Assembly (NCBI RefSeq): GCF_958450345.1
Contig: NC_088781.1
Span: 57,490,315-57,554,314 of the forward strand
Source of the DNA: Calliphora vicina
Taxonomy: Eukaryota; Arthropoda; Insecta; Diptera; Calliphoridae
Direction of reading: 5' to 3'
DNA length: 64,000 bases
Shown one piece after another: positions 1-13,275 of the stretch. The notes under the pieces are model-generated. The model saw only the letters and a list, made by a program, of their open reading frames with translations, did no database searches and had not been told where the DNA came from. Made by a program: the position numbers and the translations under genes. The stretch's first letter is position 1. Every line of letters starts with the position of its first letter.

Positions 1-34
1 AAGTTGTGAAATTTTTAGATGGAATTTTGTAAAC

Positions 35-175
35 AATAAACAGCTGTTACGAACAAAATCAACTATTGTGAATGAAAAGTTCATGGGAATATCACAACAA
101 CAATTTTCCCTTCGAGGAAAATTAATATTTCATGGGTACTTAAATTTCACATGTTATTGCCGATAGAATAGTCCA
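35..175 (+). repeat. Degenerate MITE copy (CACCCCTATC family)
   Basis: This stretch matches, with scattered differences, the reverse complement of the better preserved element at 13833-13962. Both share the central ATTTTCCCTTCGAGG segment and the TCACATGTTATTGCCGATAG end. The outer part of the terminal repeat is eroded here. It is non-coding and non-autonomous. Confidence 0.5.
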
Positions 176-360
176 ACCTAAGACTGCCTTTTAAGTGCAT
201 GAGAGGATTAATTATTTTATGTAATTAATCCTCTAAAAAATGAAAGAGAATATGATGAAAATCAGAACAATAATAACCCTGAATATGTATTAAGTTTTGT
301 TCACACAAGTTTGTATCGTTTAGACAGTAAGTGACAATGGAAACTTTTATTGAAAACTAT

Positions 361-1385
361 ATTCCCTAATTTCAGTTTTCTATAGATGGCGTTTCTTTTG
401 AACTCGACATATAAGTTTTTAATAACTTATATGTCATTTTGAAGGGTACATATCTGTCATTTATTCTCACTTTGAACATTATAGTGTAAAAAACATAGTT
501 TTTTTTTTTGATTCGCAAATGAGCTTCATAGGGAAGTTTTGCTTAACTTCTTTAATTTGAAAAAAGTGCAGCTAAAGCACATCGATGACTCATCGAAACT
601 TATGGTAAATGTGTTCCATCGGTTTCAACAAGCAAGAGATGCTTTGTTCAGTTCAGAAGCGGTGATTTTGACACTGAAGACAACGATCGCCCAGACCAGC
701 CAAAAAAGTTTGAAGACCAAGAATTGGAGACATTACTCCATGAAGATTGTTGTCAAACTCAACAAGAGCTTGCAAAATCATTGGCAACTACTCAATCAGC
801 AATTTCAAAACGTTTGCGAGCAGCAGGATTTATCCAAAAGCAGGGAAATTGGGTACCATACGAATTGAAGCCGAGAGACCTTGAAAGACGATTTTGCATG
901 TCCGAAATGATGCTTGAATACTATAAAAGAAAAACATTTTTGCACCGAAACATTACATGCGATGGAGAATGGATCCTTTACAATAATCCGAAGCGAAAGT
1001 GATCGCATTTGAAGCCCGGCCAACCAGCCGAATCGACAACAAAGCCAAATATCCATTGTGGGAGCAAAAAGGTCCTATCTATTATGGGTTGCTGAAATCT
1101 GACGAGACATGAAACAGTAATATTCCATCATGACAATGCTCGGCCACATCTTTAGAATGAAGAGGTTGGGAATTTTGCCTCACCTGCTTTATAGTCCATA
1201 CCGTGATCCGTCTGACTACTATTTGTTTCGATCGCCGCAGAACGCTCTCTCTGGGATATGCTTCTTGGAATAGAGTATCCGATGAGCAGTTCTTTTGGCT
1301 CGCAATCCATATGTTGCCAGAAAGATGGGAAAAGGTCATAGCTAACAATAGCCAAAATCCCGCATTTTTAAGTCTTATACCCAAT
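361..1385 (+). mobile_element. Mariner copy A (Mos1-like family), inactive
   Basis: Two overlapping frames encode pieces of a Tc1/mariner transposase. Around 700-900 is the second helix-turn-helix region (LLHEDCCQTQQELAKSL, then GNWVPYELKPRDLERR). Around 900-1000 is a YKRKTFLHRNITCD block that carries the first catalytic Asp. The C-terminal LPERWEKVIANN motif is near 1310-1345. The frame shifts several times and an in-frame stop follows NNPKRK, so no functional enzyme is possible. The right end keeps the AATCCCGCATTTTTAAGTC terminal sequence shared by other copies in the window. The left terminal repeat is poorly preserved. Residue order resembles Mos1/rosa-type mariners rather than Himar1. 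Confidence 0.8.
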
Positions 1386-2394
1386 AGATTAAAAATAGGT
1401 TAAAAATGGAGATATTCGTGTTTTTTTGCTTATATTTCAGCCATTTTTAAGCCGATTTTCTCGATTTTAAATGGCCTTAGTTGGACTATAGCGGATATAT
1501 TGATGTATCAATCATGTATGTAAGTTATTTGGGGACTGTGGCTATATCGATATCGCTATAACCATCCAGAATAGATATGCTTAATGGGGTCGCAAATAAA
1601 AAATGTAAAAATTACAAAAGGAATTACAGACTTATGTATACCATGTGTGGTAACATGGTGAAGGGTATACAAAACCTAGTTGCCCTACAGACTGTTCATA
1701 AAATTACAAACTAAAAGGGAAAAGAACAAAAAAAAAATATTCAACACAATTGATATAAATAATTAATTAACAAGTCTGGCTTAATATTTATTGCTAACAT
1801 TTGTATAAAATATAACTCAAACAATTATTTGTTGTTGTTTCGTTTAATAAGAAATTAATGACATTTGGCATCCGATGAAACCGGTTGGCAAAAAGTTTAC
1901 AAATCGTCTAGAAAATATTGTACTTAGCGCACACAAACTGAATGAGTTCATAAAATGAAGTGATAAGAAATCAAATAAATATATTTATACATATAGTATA
2001 ATCATCGCATAGAAATCGGTTCACTGGCATAGATTAATTTATGAACAGCTTTTAACTGTCTACACACGAACGAAAATTTAACAAAATTGCAAAATTGTAT
2101 TTTTATATCGAAAATAAAGGTGTTCGTGCGAAATTAATTGAAACAATAAACAAAAAGCATTCAAGTATGCTTAAATATATTTGAATTTTTTATCATGACA
2201 ATATTTAAACACATAAAAATGAAAAATATTTTATTAATTTTAATTATTACATGAAATTCCCTATGTTTTCTATATTTTTCTTTCTTAATAATAAACAAAA
2301 TTCACTCACTCACGCTAAATTTATTTTAATGACTTGTTTAGGTTGTTGCCTCTTGTCAAACAGGCGACAAAACAAAATAATATGTTTATATCCA
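1386..2394. other. AT-rich non-coding DNA
   Basis: There is no coding signal. About 1430-1690 resembles the region 17600-17835 (a 'cttatatytcagccattt' lead and a 'ggtgnagggtata' tail), so it is probably an eroded copy of the same interspersed repeat. The rest is simple AT-rich sequence. By inference it lies within the large first intron of the carrier gene at 23066. Confidence 0.4.
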
Positions 2395-2790
2395 CCATCA
2401 AAAAAAAAGGGGGTATATTGATTTTGTCATTCCGTTTGTAACACATCAAAATATTTGTTGCAGACCCATATTCTGAGACCTCATAAGATTCTAAGACGAT
2501 CTAGCTATGTCCGTCCGTGTGTTGAAAACACGATGTGCAATATTGGTCCATGATTTCACCTAGGTCCTATACAAATGTCCGCCCGGAATACTGTTTGAGC
2601 TGTCATATATATGTTGAAATTGGACATAAACAAGTTTTATATGAACTTAAATCTTTCCACCAACTTGTGTCAGGATCGGTCCATAATTGGCCCTACCCCC
2701 CCATATAACCCCTATATCAGAAAAATATTTTATTGTCATATATTGATGGTGGGTATTAAAGCTTCGGCACAACCGAATTATACATACTTG
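2395..2790 (+). repeat. Interspersed repeat with GTCCGTCCGTGTG core
   Basis: It contains the sequence 'tgtcattccgtttgtaacac', then 'cctcataagattctaagacg', 'gatctagctatgtccgtccg' and 'ggaatactgtttgagctgtc'. The same ordered blocks recur at 8945-9190, inside the foldback at 27940-28090, and at 45560-46075. This is a dispersed non-coding repeat of the kind common in flies, possibly Helitron/DINE-like. The class is inferred, not shown. Confidence 0.5.
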
Positions 2791-3137
2791 TTGTCATATT
2801 TCCTTTATACCTCTGTATTTTCACGAAAATTCGTTTATATAATTTCTGGAGATTGACCGAATATTCGGTTTCGGATTTATAAAGGAGAAACAAATTTAGA
2901 ATATCATAACTCAAATCCAAGAACCTGTTTCGTTTTGACTCTAATAACTTCCCAAGCCTTGTTATGTATGTTGGATACTTTCTAAAGCTTTCTGAAGCGC
3001 TTAAAATCCTAATGGAACCAGATTTTTAAATTTCAATCAGGCAGTGCAGGATTTCCCTTGCACGGACATGGTAATTCACTAGTTTCTTTATAATTGAATA
3101 TTCATTCCCAAAGGCATTCCCTTTTAAGAGGTTATTA

Positions 3138-4320
3138 TTTGGCGTATGACTTAAAAATTACGGATTTTTTCATTTTGAAACATTTGTACAATACAAATTA
3201 ATTCAAAGTATTGGCCATTATTAGCTATGACCATTTCCCATCTTTCTGGCAACATATGGATTCCGAGCCAAAAGAATTGCTCATCTTTTAAGACCAAGAT
3301 CGAATCAACCCAATATCGGATATTCTGTTCCAAAGTGAAGTGCATCCCAGAGAGGCTGTTCTGCATCGATCGAAACAAATAGCAGTCGGGCGAGGCAAGG
3401 TCTGGACTATAAAGCAGATGAGGTAAAACTTCTTAACCACTTCATTTTAAATACTTTAAACAGGTATTGCAATATGTGGCAGAGCGTTGTCATGATGGAA
3501 TATTACGATTTCATGTCCGGCCGCACATTCTGGTCGATTTTCAGCCAATGCTCGCTTCAAAGGAATCAGTTGCATTCGGTACAATTTCGCTGTGATGGTC
3601 TGTTCAGACTTCAACAGCTCATAATAGATCCCTTTTTCTTTTTCTTCCCTTTTTCTTCCACCAAATACAGAGAATTACCTTAGCAGCATCGATATTTGGC
3701 TTTGGTCCCGATACGCGCTTCACATACGATCTCTTACGCTATGGATTATCGTAATGGATCCATTTTTCATCGCAAGTAATGATTCGGTGCAAAATGATTT
3801 TCTTTTATAGCGTTCAAGCATCTTTTCGGTCATGCAAAATCGTCATTCGAGGTCTCTGGGCGTCAATTCGTATGGTACCGAATTTCACTGCTTTTGATGA
3901 ATCCTGCTGCTCGTTTGAAATTGCTGCTAGAGTAGCTCCTAATGATTTTGCAAAGTTCTTGTTGAGTTTTACAACAATCTTCTTGGAGTAATGCCTCCAA
4001 TTCCTACTCCTTACAATTTTTTGACTGGCCTGGGCGATCTTTGTCTTCCATGTCAAAAGCACCACTTCTGAACCACACAAACCATCTCTCGCACTTTAAA
4101 ACCGATGGAATACATTTACCATAAGCTTTGGTGAGCAATCGGTTATTTTTTTCAAATTAAAGAAGTAAAGAAAAACTTCCGGCATATGAAGCTTTGTTGG
4201 TACAAAATTCGAAATTTTCGAAGCAAAAAAACTTTGTTGTTAACACTATAATGTTCAATTACCCTTCAAAATGCCAATTGAATCAATTGAAAATCCCGCA
4301 TTTTTAAGTCATACACCCAA
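3138..4320 (-). mobile_element. Mariner copy B (Mos1-like), near full length, inactive
   Basis: This is a roughly 1183-bp element on the minus strand. Both ends carry the family inverted repeat (TTTGGCGTATGACTTAAAAA on the left and its complement on the right), and each is flanked by TA, the duplication expected for Tc1/mariner. Minus-strand fragments include DSILVLKDEQFFWLGIHMLP and LPERWEMVIANNGQYFE, plus an N-terminal domain around 3814-4080. Frameshifts and stops break the transposase. It is one of the two best-bounded copies here. Confidence 0.85.
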
Positions 4321-4322
4321 TA

Positions 4323-5636
4323 ATATCGACTATTTCTTTAGACATATCTTATTATATATCTCAGACAGAAAGTGTTGCCTGATTCACTAAATAGAAACAA
4401 AAAATAATAAACAAATTCATCAGATTTTAAATGTCAACAGCTGTGGTTCGTTGTTAATATAAATTGTTGTTCAAAAATAACAAAAATATTATTGTTGTTG
4501 TTGATATTTTGGCGAACAGACAATTTTTTTGTAGAGACTAATTATAAATCATTTCATTATTTGTTTTTTGTTTTCAAAAGGACTCAATGTAAATTTTAAT
4601 ATTTTCTTTTTTAAAGAAAAAATAAAACAAAGTTGGCAAAATGACAAACTAGACATGCAATTCGAGAAATGTTATTGTATAATGAACAAATTATCTGTCT
4701 AAAGGAAATTAAATGAAAAGAAGGAGTGCTTGCTATTTATTAATATGTACAAAATTGCACAAATGTATTTCCTTGATTAAATATGACAGCAAGAGGTTTT
4801 CTTTATCAGAAAATTCAATCAATTAAGTGGTCGGTTGTCTGCATTCGATTAAATGTTTTACAAATGCACTTCCTTAATCAAATAGAATTTCGAATTTTTT
4901 TGTTTGTTAACCTTGAATTTGTTGTTATTATGTTTTCTATAATTAATGATGATGAAGCAGAAAAGTTTGTCAATTTCAGAAAAAGTTTATTTTATAATAA
5001 TATAATGAATCCAAAGTGATGTATCTTCTTTAATGGTTGTCAACCATTAGTTTTAGTTTCAAATTATTAATTTAGGGTTGTTTTTATTCGAAACAGCCGA
5101 TGTTTTATTGTCATTCCTTTTTCACATTTCTTCGATTTTCTAATCTTAATATGCTTTAATAAGTAGTTCAAAGCTTAGCACAGATAATGTGTGAAAAGTG
5201 TGCAAATTATTAAAAATAAATTATATTTAGAATTAAGGTTATTTAGTTTGATTTTATCGTATCTCATGGTCAAACATATTTATAGCATAATAATACATAG
5301 TATGTAATTATAATAATAAACAACAATGTAATTTCTTTTTGTAAACAATTTAATTTCGTATTAGTTTAAAACATATTTTAATTACGTTCAAAATCTACAG
5401 ATCTATCAGAATAATTCTAGGGATAGAATTAATTAATTCTAGGGATATATTATTTCAACAAATAGACCCCCAAAATGAAAGACACTTACAAAAAAAACAT
5501 ACATGGAAATATATAAATAGATAAATGACATTTAATATCAAGATATTAGTGATTATTAAAATCATATTTTGGCAGGCAAGTTATTATCTCAAGCTGTAAA
5601 TTTATATTTAATCCTAAGCTTTACTTATTTAATTTG
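4323..5636. other. AT-rich non-coding DNA
   Basis: I see no gene, terminal repeat or known transposon domain. Short ATG-started frames are AT-driven and lack any recognisable motif. Confidence 0.4.
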
Positions 5637-5637
5637 A

Positions 5638-6378
5638 AAAGAGTGGCGCAGAAACATGTGTTCCATCAAAAAATTTTGAAGACCAAGAATTGGAGGCATT
5701 ATTCCACGAAGATTATTGTCAAACCCAACAACAACTTTGCAAAATCATTGGGAGCTACACAGCAGGATTCATCCAAAAGCTGGGAAATTAGATACCATAC
5801 GAATTGAAGCCGAGAGACCTTGAGATATGACACAAAAGACAAAAAAAGGCACGAAAGTTCGAAGACCAAGAATTGGAGGCATTACTCCATGAATATTGTT
5901 GTTAAATGCAGCATGAAGCTATAAAAAAATCATTACTTGCGATGAAAAATGGATCAATTATGATAACGTGAGTGATCGTATGTGAAGCCCGGTCAACCAG
6001 CCGAATCGACACCAAAGCTATAGTGCTAAGGTAATGCTCTTTATGTGGTGGGACCAAAAGGTCCATAACAGGGAACCTGTACCGAACGTAACTGATTTGT
6101 TTGAAGCGAGCATTGGCCGAAAAACGGCCAGACATGAAACAGTAATATTCCATCATGACATTCAGAATGAAGTGGTTGGGAAGTTTTGCCTTACCCGCTT
6201 TATACTATTTGTTTCGATCGATGCAGAACGGGGATAAGCTTCACTTTGGAACAGAGTATCCGCAATTGGCTTGATTCGTTCTTGGTCTCAAAAGATGGGC
6301 AGTGCTTTTGGCGCGGACCATATATTGCCAGAAAAAACAGAAAATGTCATAGCTGACAATGTCCAATACTTTGAGTAA
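5638..6378 (+). mobile_element. Mariner copy C (Mos1-like), rearranged remnant
   Basis: Pieces of the mariner transposase run in order but with internal deletion and partial duplication. The FEDQELEALLHE-coding block occurs near 5680-5710 and again near 5860-5895. Later come the 'aatcattacttgcgatgaaaaa' block (first catalytic Asp), the 'catgaaacagtaatattcca' block (second Asp region) and the TLEQ to NVQYFE C-terminus. Neither terminal inverted repeat is present. It is non-functional. Confidence 0.7.
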
Positions 6379-6639
6379 ATCTGGATACTATAAAGAGTAA
6401 GAAAGGTACCACTAAGGTCACCCTTTATGGATTCTATCTCATTCAGGGTCACGTGAGCCTAATTTCATGGTTCCTAGGACTATTATTATAAAATATTCAA
6501 AATATCGATGTATAAATTTTAGGATAAAATCCTAAAATTTATCCATCGATTAAAATTTAAAAGTTTCGGTTTGTTGGAGATTGGGCTGATTCAGTTTTGA
6601 AAAAAAAAAAAATTAAGTCGGACTGTAATGATTTTCATC

Positions 6640-7190
6640 ATCATTTAAAAAAAATAAAAAAAATTCACTGGTGTTTACTCACATTTGAGGCTGTGTGCAT
6701 ACTAACTTAGTCAAGAGCATGTGTGTTTAATTTCCTGATTCTAGGTTCATTACATGTTATAGAAAATTTTAAAAGTACCATTACAATAAAGAATTAGTAC
6801 CATTAATTATCTCTTTTGAATTCTCATTCACTCAGAACCATATGTGTACTTCGTAAGAATAGATCCATCAGTAGAAAATTTTTAAAAAGTACTATTGTAT
6901 TTGTAGGAAAAAAGTACCTGTAAGTTCCTTTATTGTAGATTCTAACACAGTCATATATAATATATAATTTGCTGATTATATTTTCGTTATCACAGAAAAT
7001 TCAAAAAGTACCATTAGTTTTCCCTTTTTGGTACCTTAATACCATTAAGTCCACCATATTATGCATCTTACTCAGAAGCATATCAGTCAATTATAATGCA
7101 TATAATTTAAATAATTTAATATAATAAAAAAGTACTATTAGAAGAAAAAGTACAAATTTTCTTTTTCCCTCTGGAACTTTTGATAAATAT
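6640..7190. repeat. Diverged direct repeats around AAAAGTACCATTA
   Basis: Several copies of 'actcagaaccatat' or 'actcagaagcatat', each followed by 'gaaaatt..aaaaagtacca', recur at roughly 120-150 bp spacing. They look like an old tandem or composite repeat. I see no terminal repeats and no coding capacity. Confidence 0.35.
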
Positions 7191-7847
7191 CATTGAAATC
7201 GATATGTAATCCTACTGCTGTCCGCTTTCAGATTAATCCTCCCTCTGACTTATTTTACTTTTTTTTTGTTATTGATTTTCCATATTTTTTCAAACTAAAT
7301 ATTTGATTTGTTAAGTGTTAACATATGTATGAATTATTTCTATTGAACTCAGTTCTTACAATTGTAAATGATTTATTTTATTTATTAGTTACAAATCACG
7401 TGACGTTTACTTTTATTATTACACTATCTCTTATCTATCTATTGTAAATAAAATAATATTAAAAGTTCTTATGTATAATTGTGGACAAAATAATAGAATC
7501 AAATATAATTTATAAAACTATAGAGTGATATAGCTAATAAATAATACTAATGATGCTACCAGATTAATTTTATTAATATTTCAAATAAGGTTTTCCAAAT
7601 TTTGCCTCCAATAACACTGTGTGTAATTTTTTGAGTCATGGAAAGATAAGCATATACGGAGACCACTACGTAATAAAAGACCCATACCTCCCAGTTTTGC
7701 CCAAAGTCATGCATTTTTTTTGTGGGTCCCAAAAGATTTGGGGCCTCTGTGTCATTTTTGCCAAAAAGTGATCATTTTCTCAGGCTCATATCTTGCAAAC
7801 AGTTAGGAATTTCAAAGCGATACCACATTGTTTAGTTTAATAGTTGA

Positions 7848-7962
7848 CTCAGCCCAATTAAGAATAAAAATTCACCGGGAGTTTTTTTCCTTTTCTCATT
7901 TTCCCCTTCAAATTCAATGGGAAAAAACTCCCGGGGAATTTTTTATTCATAATTGGGCTGAT
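7848..7962. repeat. Short foldback MITE (TCAGCCCAATTA ends)
   Basis: This is a 115-bp near-palindrome. It begins CTCAGCCCAATTAAGAATAA and ends with the complementary TTATTCATAATTGGGCTGAT. Inner arms carry CGGGAGTTTTTTTCC and GGAAAAAACTCCCGG. A second copy lies at 20751-20860. It is non-coding. Confidence 0.65.
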
Positions 7963-8944
7963 TGTGAAAAATCACTGATTCCACATTTTTGTCCATAACT
8001 GTCATTAAAAACAAATACATACATATTCATTATGATCTTATTTCTACATATTATTCTTATCAATTTACATTGTTTTTTTTAGTTTATATAGCAACTATTA
8101 TATATTTATTGATATTATTTACTAAATAATATTTATAACTAGTAATTAATTTACATAACAAAAAGCAATAGCAGCAATTAGTATCTCACATTATTTAGTT
8201 TCAATCGCACTGTAACACTAATTAAGTAAATTAGCTTCCTATATACTTGTACTTTTAATTAATTAAATTGTTTACTTTTTACTAGATCTTCTTAAGTATT
8301 TAGAAAAGTGTGGCCGTATATAAACAAATTAAACAAACTTAAAATGAAAAATAAAAGACCGAGAAAATTAGCTATAAATTTTATAATTAATAGAACTATG
8401 TCAAGGTTGGCCAAAATAGCTAGAGAATGCTAGATGAAACAGAGATAAAAGTTAAAAGTAAACAATGAATTTTTCTAATAATAAAAAATAAAAGAACGTG
8501 TGCAGTTTTTAAATAAAATTAAGGGGTTTCAGTAGAAAATTAAAAATATAATCGCCGATTTTGTCTTTAAAGCTAACTGTTTTCTAGTATTCGAGATAAT
8601 AAATTAATTTTTTATTTTGGGGGATTTTTTTGTTTGTTTTCAAAACCTTTTTACAAGAATAATGCAAATTAAACAATTTTAAGAAAAATTATTATTTCAA
8701 AAATCCCCGTGAATTTACTATATTATAGATCTGTTTATGTTGAACTTTGATTCTTAATTGGGGGAATTTTCATGGAATTTAAATGTCCAAGAATACAATT
8801 GATTATCAACGATTTGAGAAATTGTTTAATTTAGAAGATAAACGAAGTCTCAAAGGTGCAAATTCTGGAAAATGCTAATCTGGAAAGACAGGGCTTGTAT
8901 TGATCCCGGTAAATACATAAATAGTAAATTTCAACGTTTTAATA

Positions 8945-9190
8945 TCCACCACTAAAATAATGGTGGTATATATTGTTTTTGTAATTCCATTTGTAACACA
9001 TCGAAATATTCATCGTAGACCCAATAAATGTGTCCTTATAAAATTCTAAGACGATCTAGCTATGCCAGACCGTCTGTCTGTCTGTTGAAGGTATGATCGG
9101 GTCTACAGGGAAGGACTTAGGGGGATGAAATTTCCTTGTTGATATGTTTGGTATTGAAAATGCACAAAATCAGTCAAGTAGAACCAGCGT
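8945..9190 (+). repeat. Interspersed repeat, second copy of the 2395 family
   Basis: The blocks 'catttgtaacacatcgaaat', 'aaaattctaagacgatctag' and a GTCTGTCTGTCTG run occur in the same order as at 2395-2530. It is diverged and truncated. Confidence 0.45.
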
Positions 9191-9429
9191 TATGAACCAA
9201 AATATCAGACAACCTCCAAAAAGTTGATATTTTAAATTTTTTTTCCATTTTCTTTAAATCTATTGCATAAATAAATACATTGAAATTTTGCACACGTTAT
9301 TCCTATTATAAAAGAACAATTTCTTCTTAAAATTTTTATTTCAACATATATTTTATTTTGAATTTTTTTTTTTATTTTTTTTCTCATAAATTTAGTAAAA
9401 AATGTGAAAATTTTAAAACCAAAATAATA

Positions 9430-10125
9430 AACGATTTTAATGTTGGATTGAAGCAAAAGACTAGCTGTGATAAATATTCAATTAATAAATCAGCAGTTGC
9501 AAAATTTAAAAAATAAAACTTAACATTTGGGAGCAAATCTCGTAAAATTACTCCAAGAAATTCCCAAAAATGACTTCCTGGATGATTATCAATTAGAGCC
9601 CGAACTATTAGCTGCTGAACAAATGAGGCTGGTCTGATCTTGGTTGCTATCTTCCTTCTAAAACACCGTACTGCTGGTATACAATTTGCCAAAGAATACT
9701 TAAACTAGTCGAGACAGAACTGAAATACTGTTCTCTCTTTTCGAATGAATATTTCGGGAGAACCTTTGTATTAACGGCCGAAGCGAAAGAGATTGGACCA
9801 CAAGTACGCAAATAACACAGTCCAGTTTGGCAGTATGTAGCAATATTATGGTATGGAGCTGTTTTTCTGGATAAGATATGGGTCCAATTCTAAGACTGGA
9901 ATTGGATACATATCCATTTTAAACGATATTTGTATCTATACTCTGACTGATTAAAATATGTCCCTAGTTTGGAGATTCCAGCACGAAAATTACACCAAAC
10001 ACACCGATTAGTTTCAATCCAATGAGATGCGTTTTTTCAAGTTGCCTACCCAATCACAAGATTTCAATAACTTATGGGAGAGACTTGCAAGATACGAACA
10101 AAGAATTATACCTCGAAGGAAATCA
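9430..10125 (+). pseudogene. Tc1-like transposase pseudogene
   Basis: Plus-strand translation, allowing frameshifts, gives a Tc1 order of motifs. First come HRTAGIQFAKEYLN (near 9660) and a MVWGCFSG-like YYGMELFFWIRYGSNSKTG segment (near 9845). Next come GYISILND, a WRFQHENYTKHTD segment that matches the 'FQxDNDPKHT' second catalytic Asp box of the family with substitutions, and LPTQSQDFNNLWERLARYE, which matches the 'SPDLNPIENLW' box around the third acidic residue. Stops and altered catalytic residues make it inactive. It ends next to mariner copy D. Confidence 0.7.
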
Positions 10126-10193
10126 TTACTATTAGGTCTGCTTTTCCATCGATATAGATTGAAATTAACGTATAATATTGTATTTGTTTTGTA

Positions 10194-11052
10194 TAACTTA
10201 TATGTCATTTTGAAGGGTACATATCTGTCATTTATTCTCACTTAGTTATTGAACATTATAGTGTAATGTTTTGATGTAATGCTTTGAAAATGTCGAATTT
10301 TGTACCAACGTATCGTCATAAGCAGGAAGTTTAGCTTTACTGCCGCTGAAGCACACCGATTGCTCTTCAAAGCATATGGTGAAAATGTTCAACCGATTTA
10401 AACGTGCGAGAGATGGTTTGTTCGGCTCAGAAGAGGTGATTTTGACAAGGAAGACAAATATCGTCCAGGCCAGCCAAAAAGAAACCAAGAATTGGAGGCA
10501 TTACTCCATGAAGATGGAGCATGCAAAATAATTATGAGCTAATCAAGCAGCAATTTCAAAACGTTTGCAAGCATCAGGATTCATCTAAAAGCAGGGAAAA
10601 ACGAATTGAAGCCGTGAGACTTTGAAAGACGATTTTGCGTGTCTGAAATGATGCTTAAACGCTATAAAAGAAAATCATTTTTGCACCAAATCATTACTTG
10701 CGATGAAAAATGGATCCATTACGATAACCCGAAATGTAAAAGATCGTACGTGAAGCTCGGCCAACCAGCCGAATCGACACCAAAACCATATAGCTATGCC
10801 GCTAAGGTAATGCTCTGTATTTGGTGGTTCCTATCTATTATGAGTTGCTGAAATCCGGCCAAACCTGGGAACCTGTACCGAACACAACTGATTCGTTTGA
10901 AGCGAGCTTTGATCAAAAAACTTTGGAAAAGAGTATCCGATATTTGCTTGATTCATTCTGGGCCTCAAAAGATTAGCAGTTTGGCTCGGAATACATATGT
11001 TCCCGTTAAGATGAGAAAGGTAATAGCAAACAATGGACAATACTTTGAATAA
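10194..11052 (+). mobile_element. Mariner copy D (Mos1-like), truncated
   Basis: It starts inside the 5' untranslated part shared by other copies ('atgtcattttgaagggtaca'). It continues through the N-terminal domain, YKRKSFLHQIITCDEKWIHY (10660-10720, first catalytic Asp) and KRSYVKLGQPAEST, and ends at NNGQYFE with the stop at about 11050. Both outermost inverted repeats are missing. Deletions remove the second catalytic Asp block (the 'ttccatcatgacaa' region). It is inactive. Confidence 0.75.
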
Positions 11053-12720
11053 AGTATTGTATGTATCTTATAATTTATATATATTAACCAAGTAATCACA
11101 CACTAATTTCTCTTGAACACTCTATAAAAACATCTCTACACATTTGACCTTTTTAAGTTCATAGACATTTCATAATAAAAATAAACTAGACTTGAAAATA
11201 ACATCTTATCAATTATATTTCAATTGAAAAAACTCTATAAATTATTTCTAGTTCAAACTAGTGCAATTATATGAAAACCTTCACATGTAATTCTATAAAA
11301 AATATTGAACATTTTATTTAACTCTAAAAATAAAATAAAAAACGTACGAGTACGTAAATACAAAAAATATGTCAACAATTTTCCCCCCCAATATGTACGT
11401 ACACTAAAAGAAAACCTAGTAAAATATGTTATGAGTTTTTTTCAAAAAAAAAAGAAATTTAAATAAATTCAAATAAAAAAAGTACGTGAGTTGAAACATG
11501 CGTCAAAGAAACGTGAAAATGTTTTAGAATTTAATTGTACTACAAGTACATTCATACAAATATGCATAAAACATTTAAATTAAACAGTGTTATTATGTAA
11601 ATGACACAGGATATAAAAATAGAAAACCCACTTTTAAAAATTAATAAATATTGTGAAATTTATTGAACAAAAACAAGAAATACTTAATTTTTAAAAATGT
11701 TTGTGCTATTCATTCTAATTTTAGAGAATTAAAGAACAAATAAGAACCTTATTGTGGTGGTGGGCAGAAATATAAAAAAATAGACACAATAACAAAACAA
11801 AAAAAATAAAAATATTTTACTTTTTATTATGATTTTCAGAAATTAACACACCGTCAAATTTATCTATCAAACACAATTAAAATGTTGTTGACATTGTGTT
11901 TTTTGTTAATATTAATATTGTTTTGGTTTTTGTTTTTGCCACAACTGTCATTGTTTGTTTTTATATTTTTTTCTGCTTGTTTGTTTGTCTGACAGTCTGT
12001 ATTTTTATGCCTCTTTGACATTTTGGCGGGTGGGGAGAGGTGGAGCAGCTCTTGTTTGTTTTCATTGTAGTTTGTTGTTATTAAATGTTGTTGTTGTTAG
12101 TTGTTTTAATGGCTGTCAAATCGATTGCATTGAATTGAGTCAGTGTGCCAGAAAAAGTTTGTAAACCTTTATTTTATTACTTTTTATTTTTTCTCATTTA
12201 AATAATATTAAAAATAAAAACAACAACTATGGGAATGCATGCCAAGAAACTACATATTTAATGTACAAAAACACTTGTGTTTATAATAATAGAAACACTC
12301 AATCTATTATACGGTAATACAGCCTGTTTTTTTTATAAAATATCGAACTTAAAACAGTCGATATTATTTCTCCAAGTGTTTAAAGTATAAAATATTTCTA
12401 TATTCCTTTAAAATTTTTATTGACCGAGAAAATATTTTAATTATTTTCCTATGAAAGCAAATTTAAATGGAATAAAATGCACTTGGGTGTTTTGTAGTTG
12501 TGTTTTTTTTAATTGAATAAATAATTCTCTTTGGAAAAACAAAAATATTTGTTGAAAACATTTCCCGTTGTTGAAAGAACACAACCGGCAAAATGATGAT
12601 GAGTAAGTCGTATTGAAATGTAGTACATAGTGTGTAATTTTTCGAATTAATGGTTGATTTATAAATGAATATATCCGCTGTAATCGCAATAACAAAGGTT
12701 TATTTAATAAAAAAAACCTA
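11053..12720. other. AT-rich non-coding DNA
   Basis: No coding or repeat structure is convincing here. 11950-12170 is slightly GC-richer with GTTGTTGTT runs. I see no splice-flanked exon. Confidence 0.35.
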
Positions 12721-12724
12721 AGTT

Positions 12725-13275
12725 TAAAACAGAGCTTCGAATTAATTAATTAAATTTGAGCTTAATTCATTTCTTAAGGCATTCATTCCATAAATCCATT
12801 CCAAAAATATAATTCTTTAGATTTATTCATTTATCGTTGAATTAATTCATAACAGAATTCATTCAAAATTTGAATGCTTAAATTTTTGTTAATTCAAATC
12901 TAATTCAAATTGAATTAAAATATTTGTTCCTCTTTCAATTTGTTTTTTGTTTCATTTTTTAAAATTTACAAATTGAATTGCACAAAATTAACTAACGCCT
13001 TTTTGTAATCGATTTGAATTGAAGAAATTTTGAAAAATTCAACATCTTTTATGAAGCTATCTTGTAATGGATTTGAATTAAAGAAAACCTGAAAGATAAA
13101 ATAAGGAATTAATCCTATTAAGAATTAATTCCTAAAGGAATGAATTCAATGCGTTTGAAGTACTAAGGAATTAAAACAACGAATTAATTCATGCTGAATG
13201 GTTTAATGGAATTGTTAAGAGTATTAATTTGATTTTGAAAATTGAATTAATTCTTTTGAACCTTTGGTTTTAAGT
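12725..13275. repeat. GAATTAATTC-rich dispersed repeat
   Basis: Dense AATTCATTC/GAATGAATT words are bounded by AGCTTCGAATTAATTAATT on the left. The complementary arrangement (TTAATTAATTCGAAGCTCTG) ends the copy at 32505-32995. Related stretches occur at 14010-14165, 18800-18970, 25070-25240 and 62740-63180. It is non-coding, and the class is unknown. Confidence 0.5.
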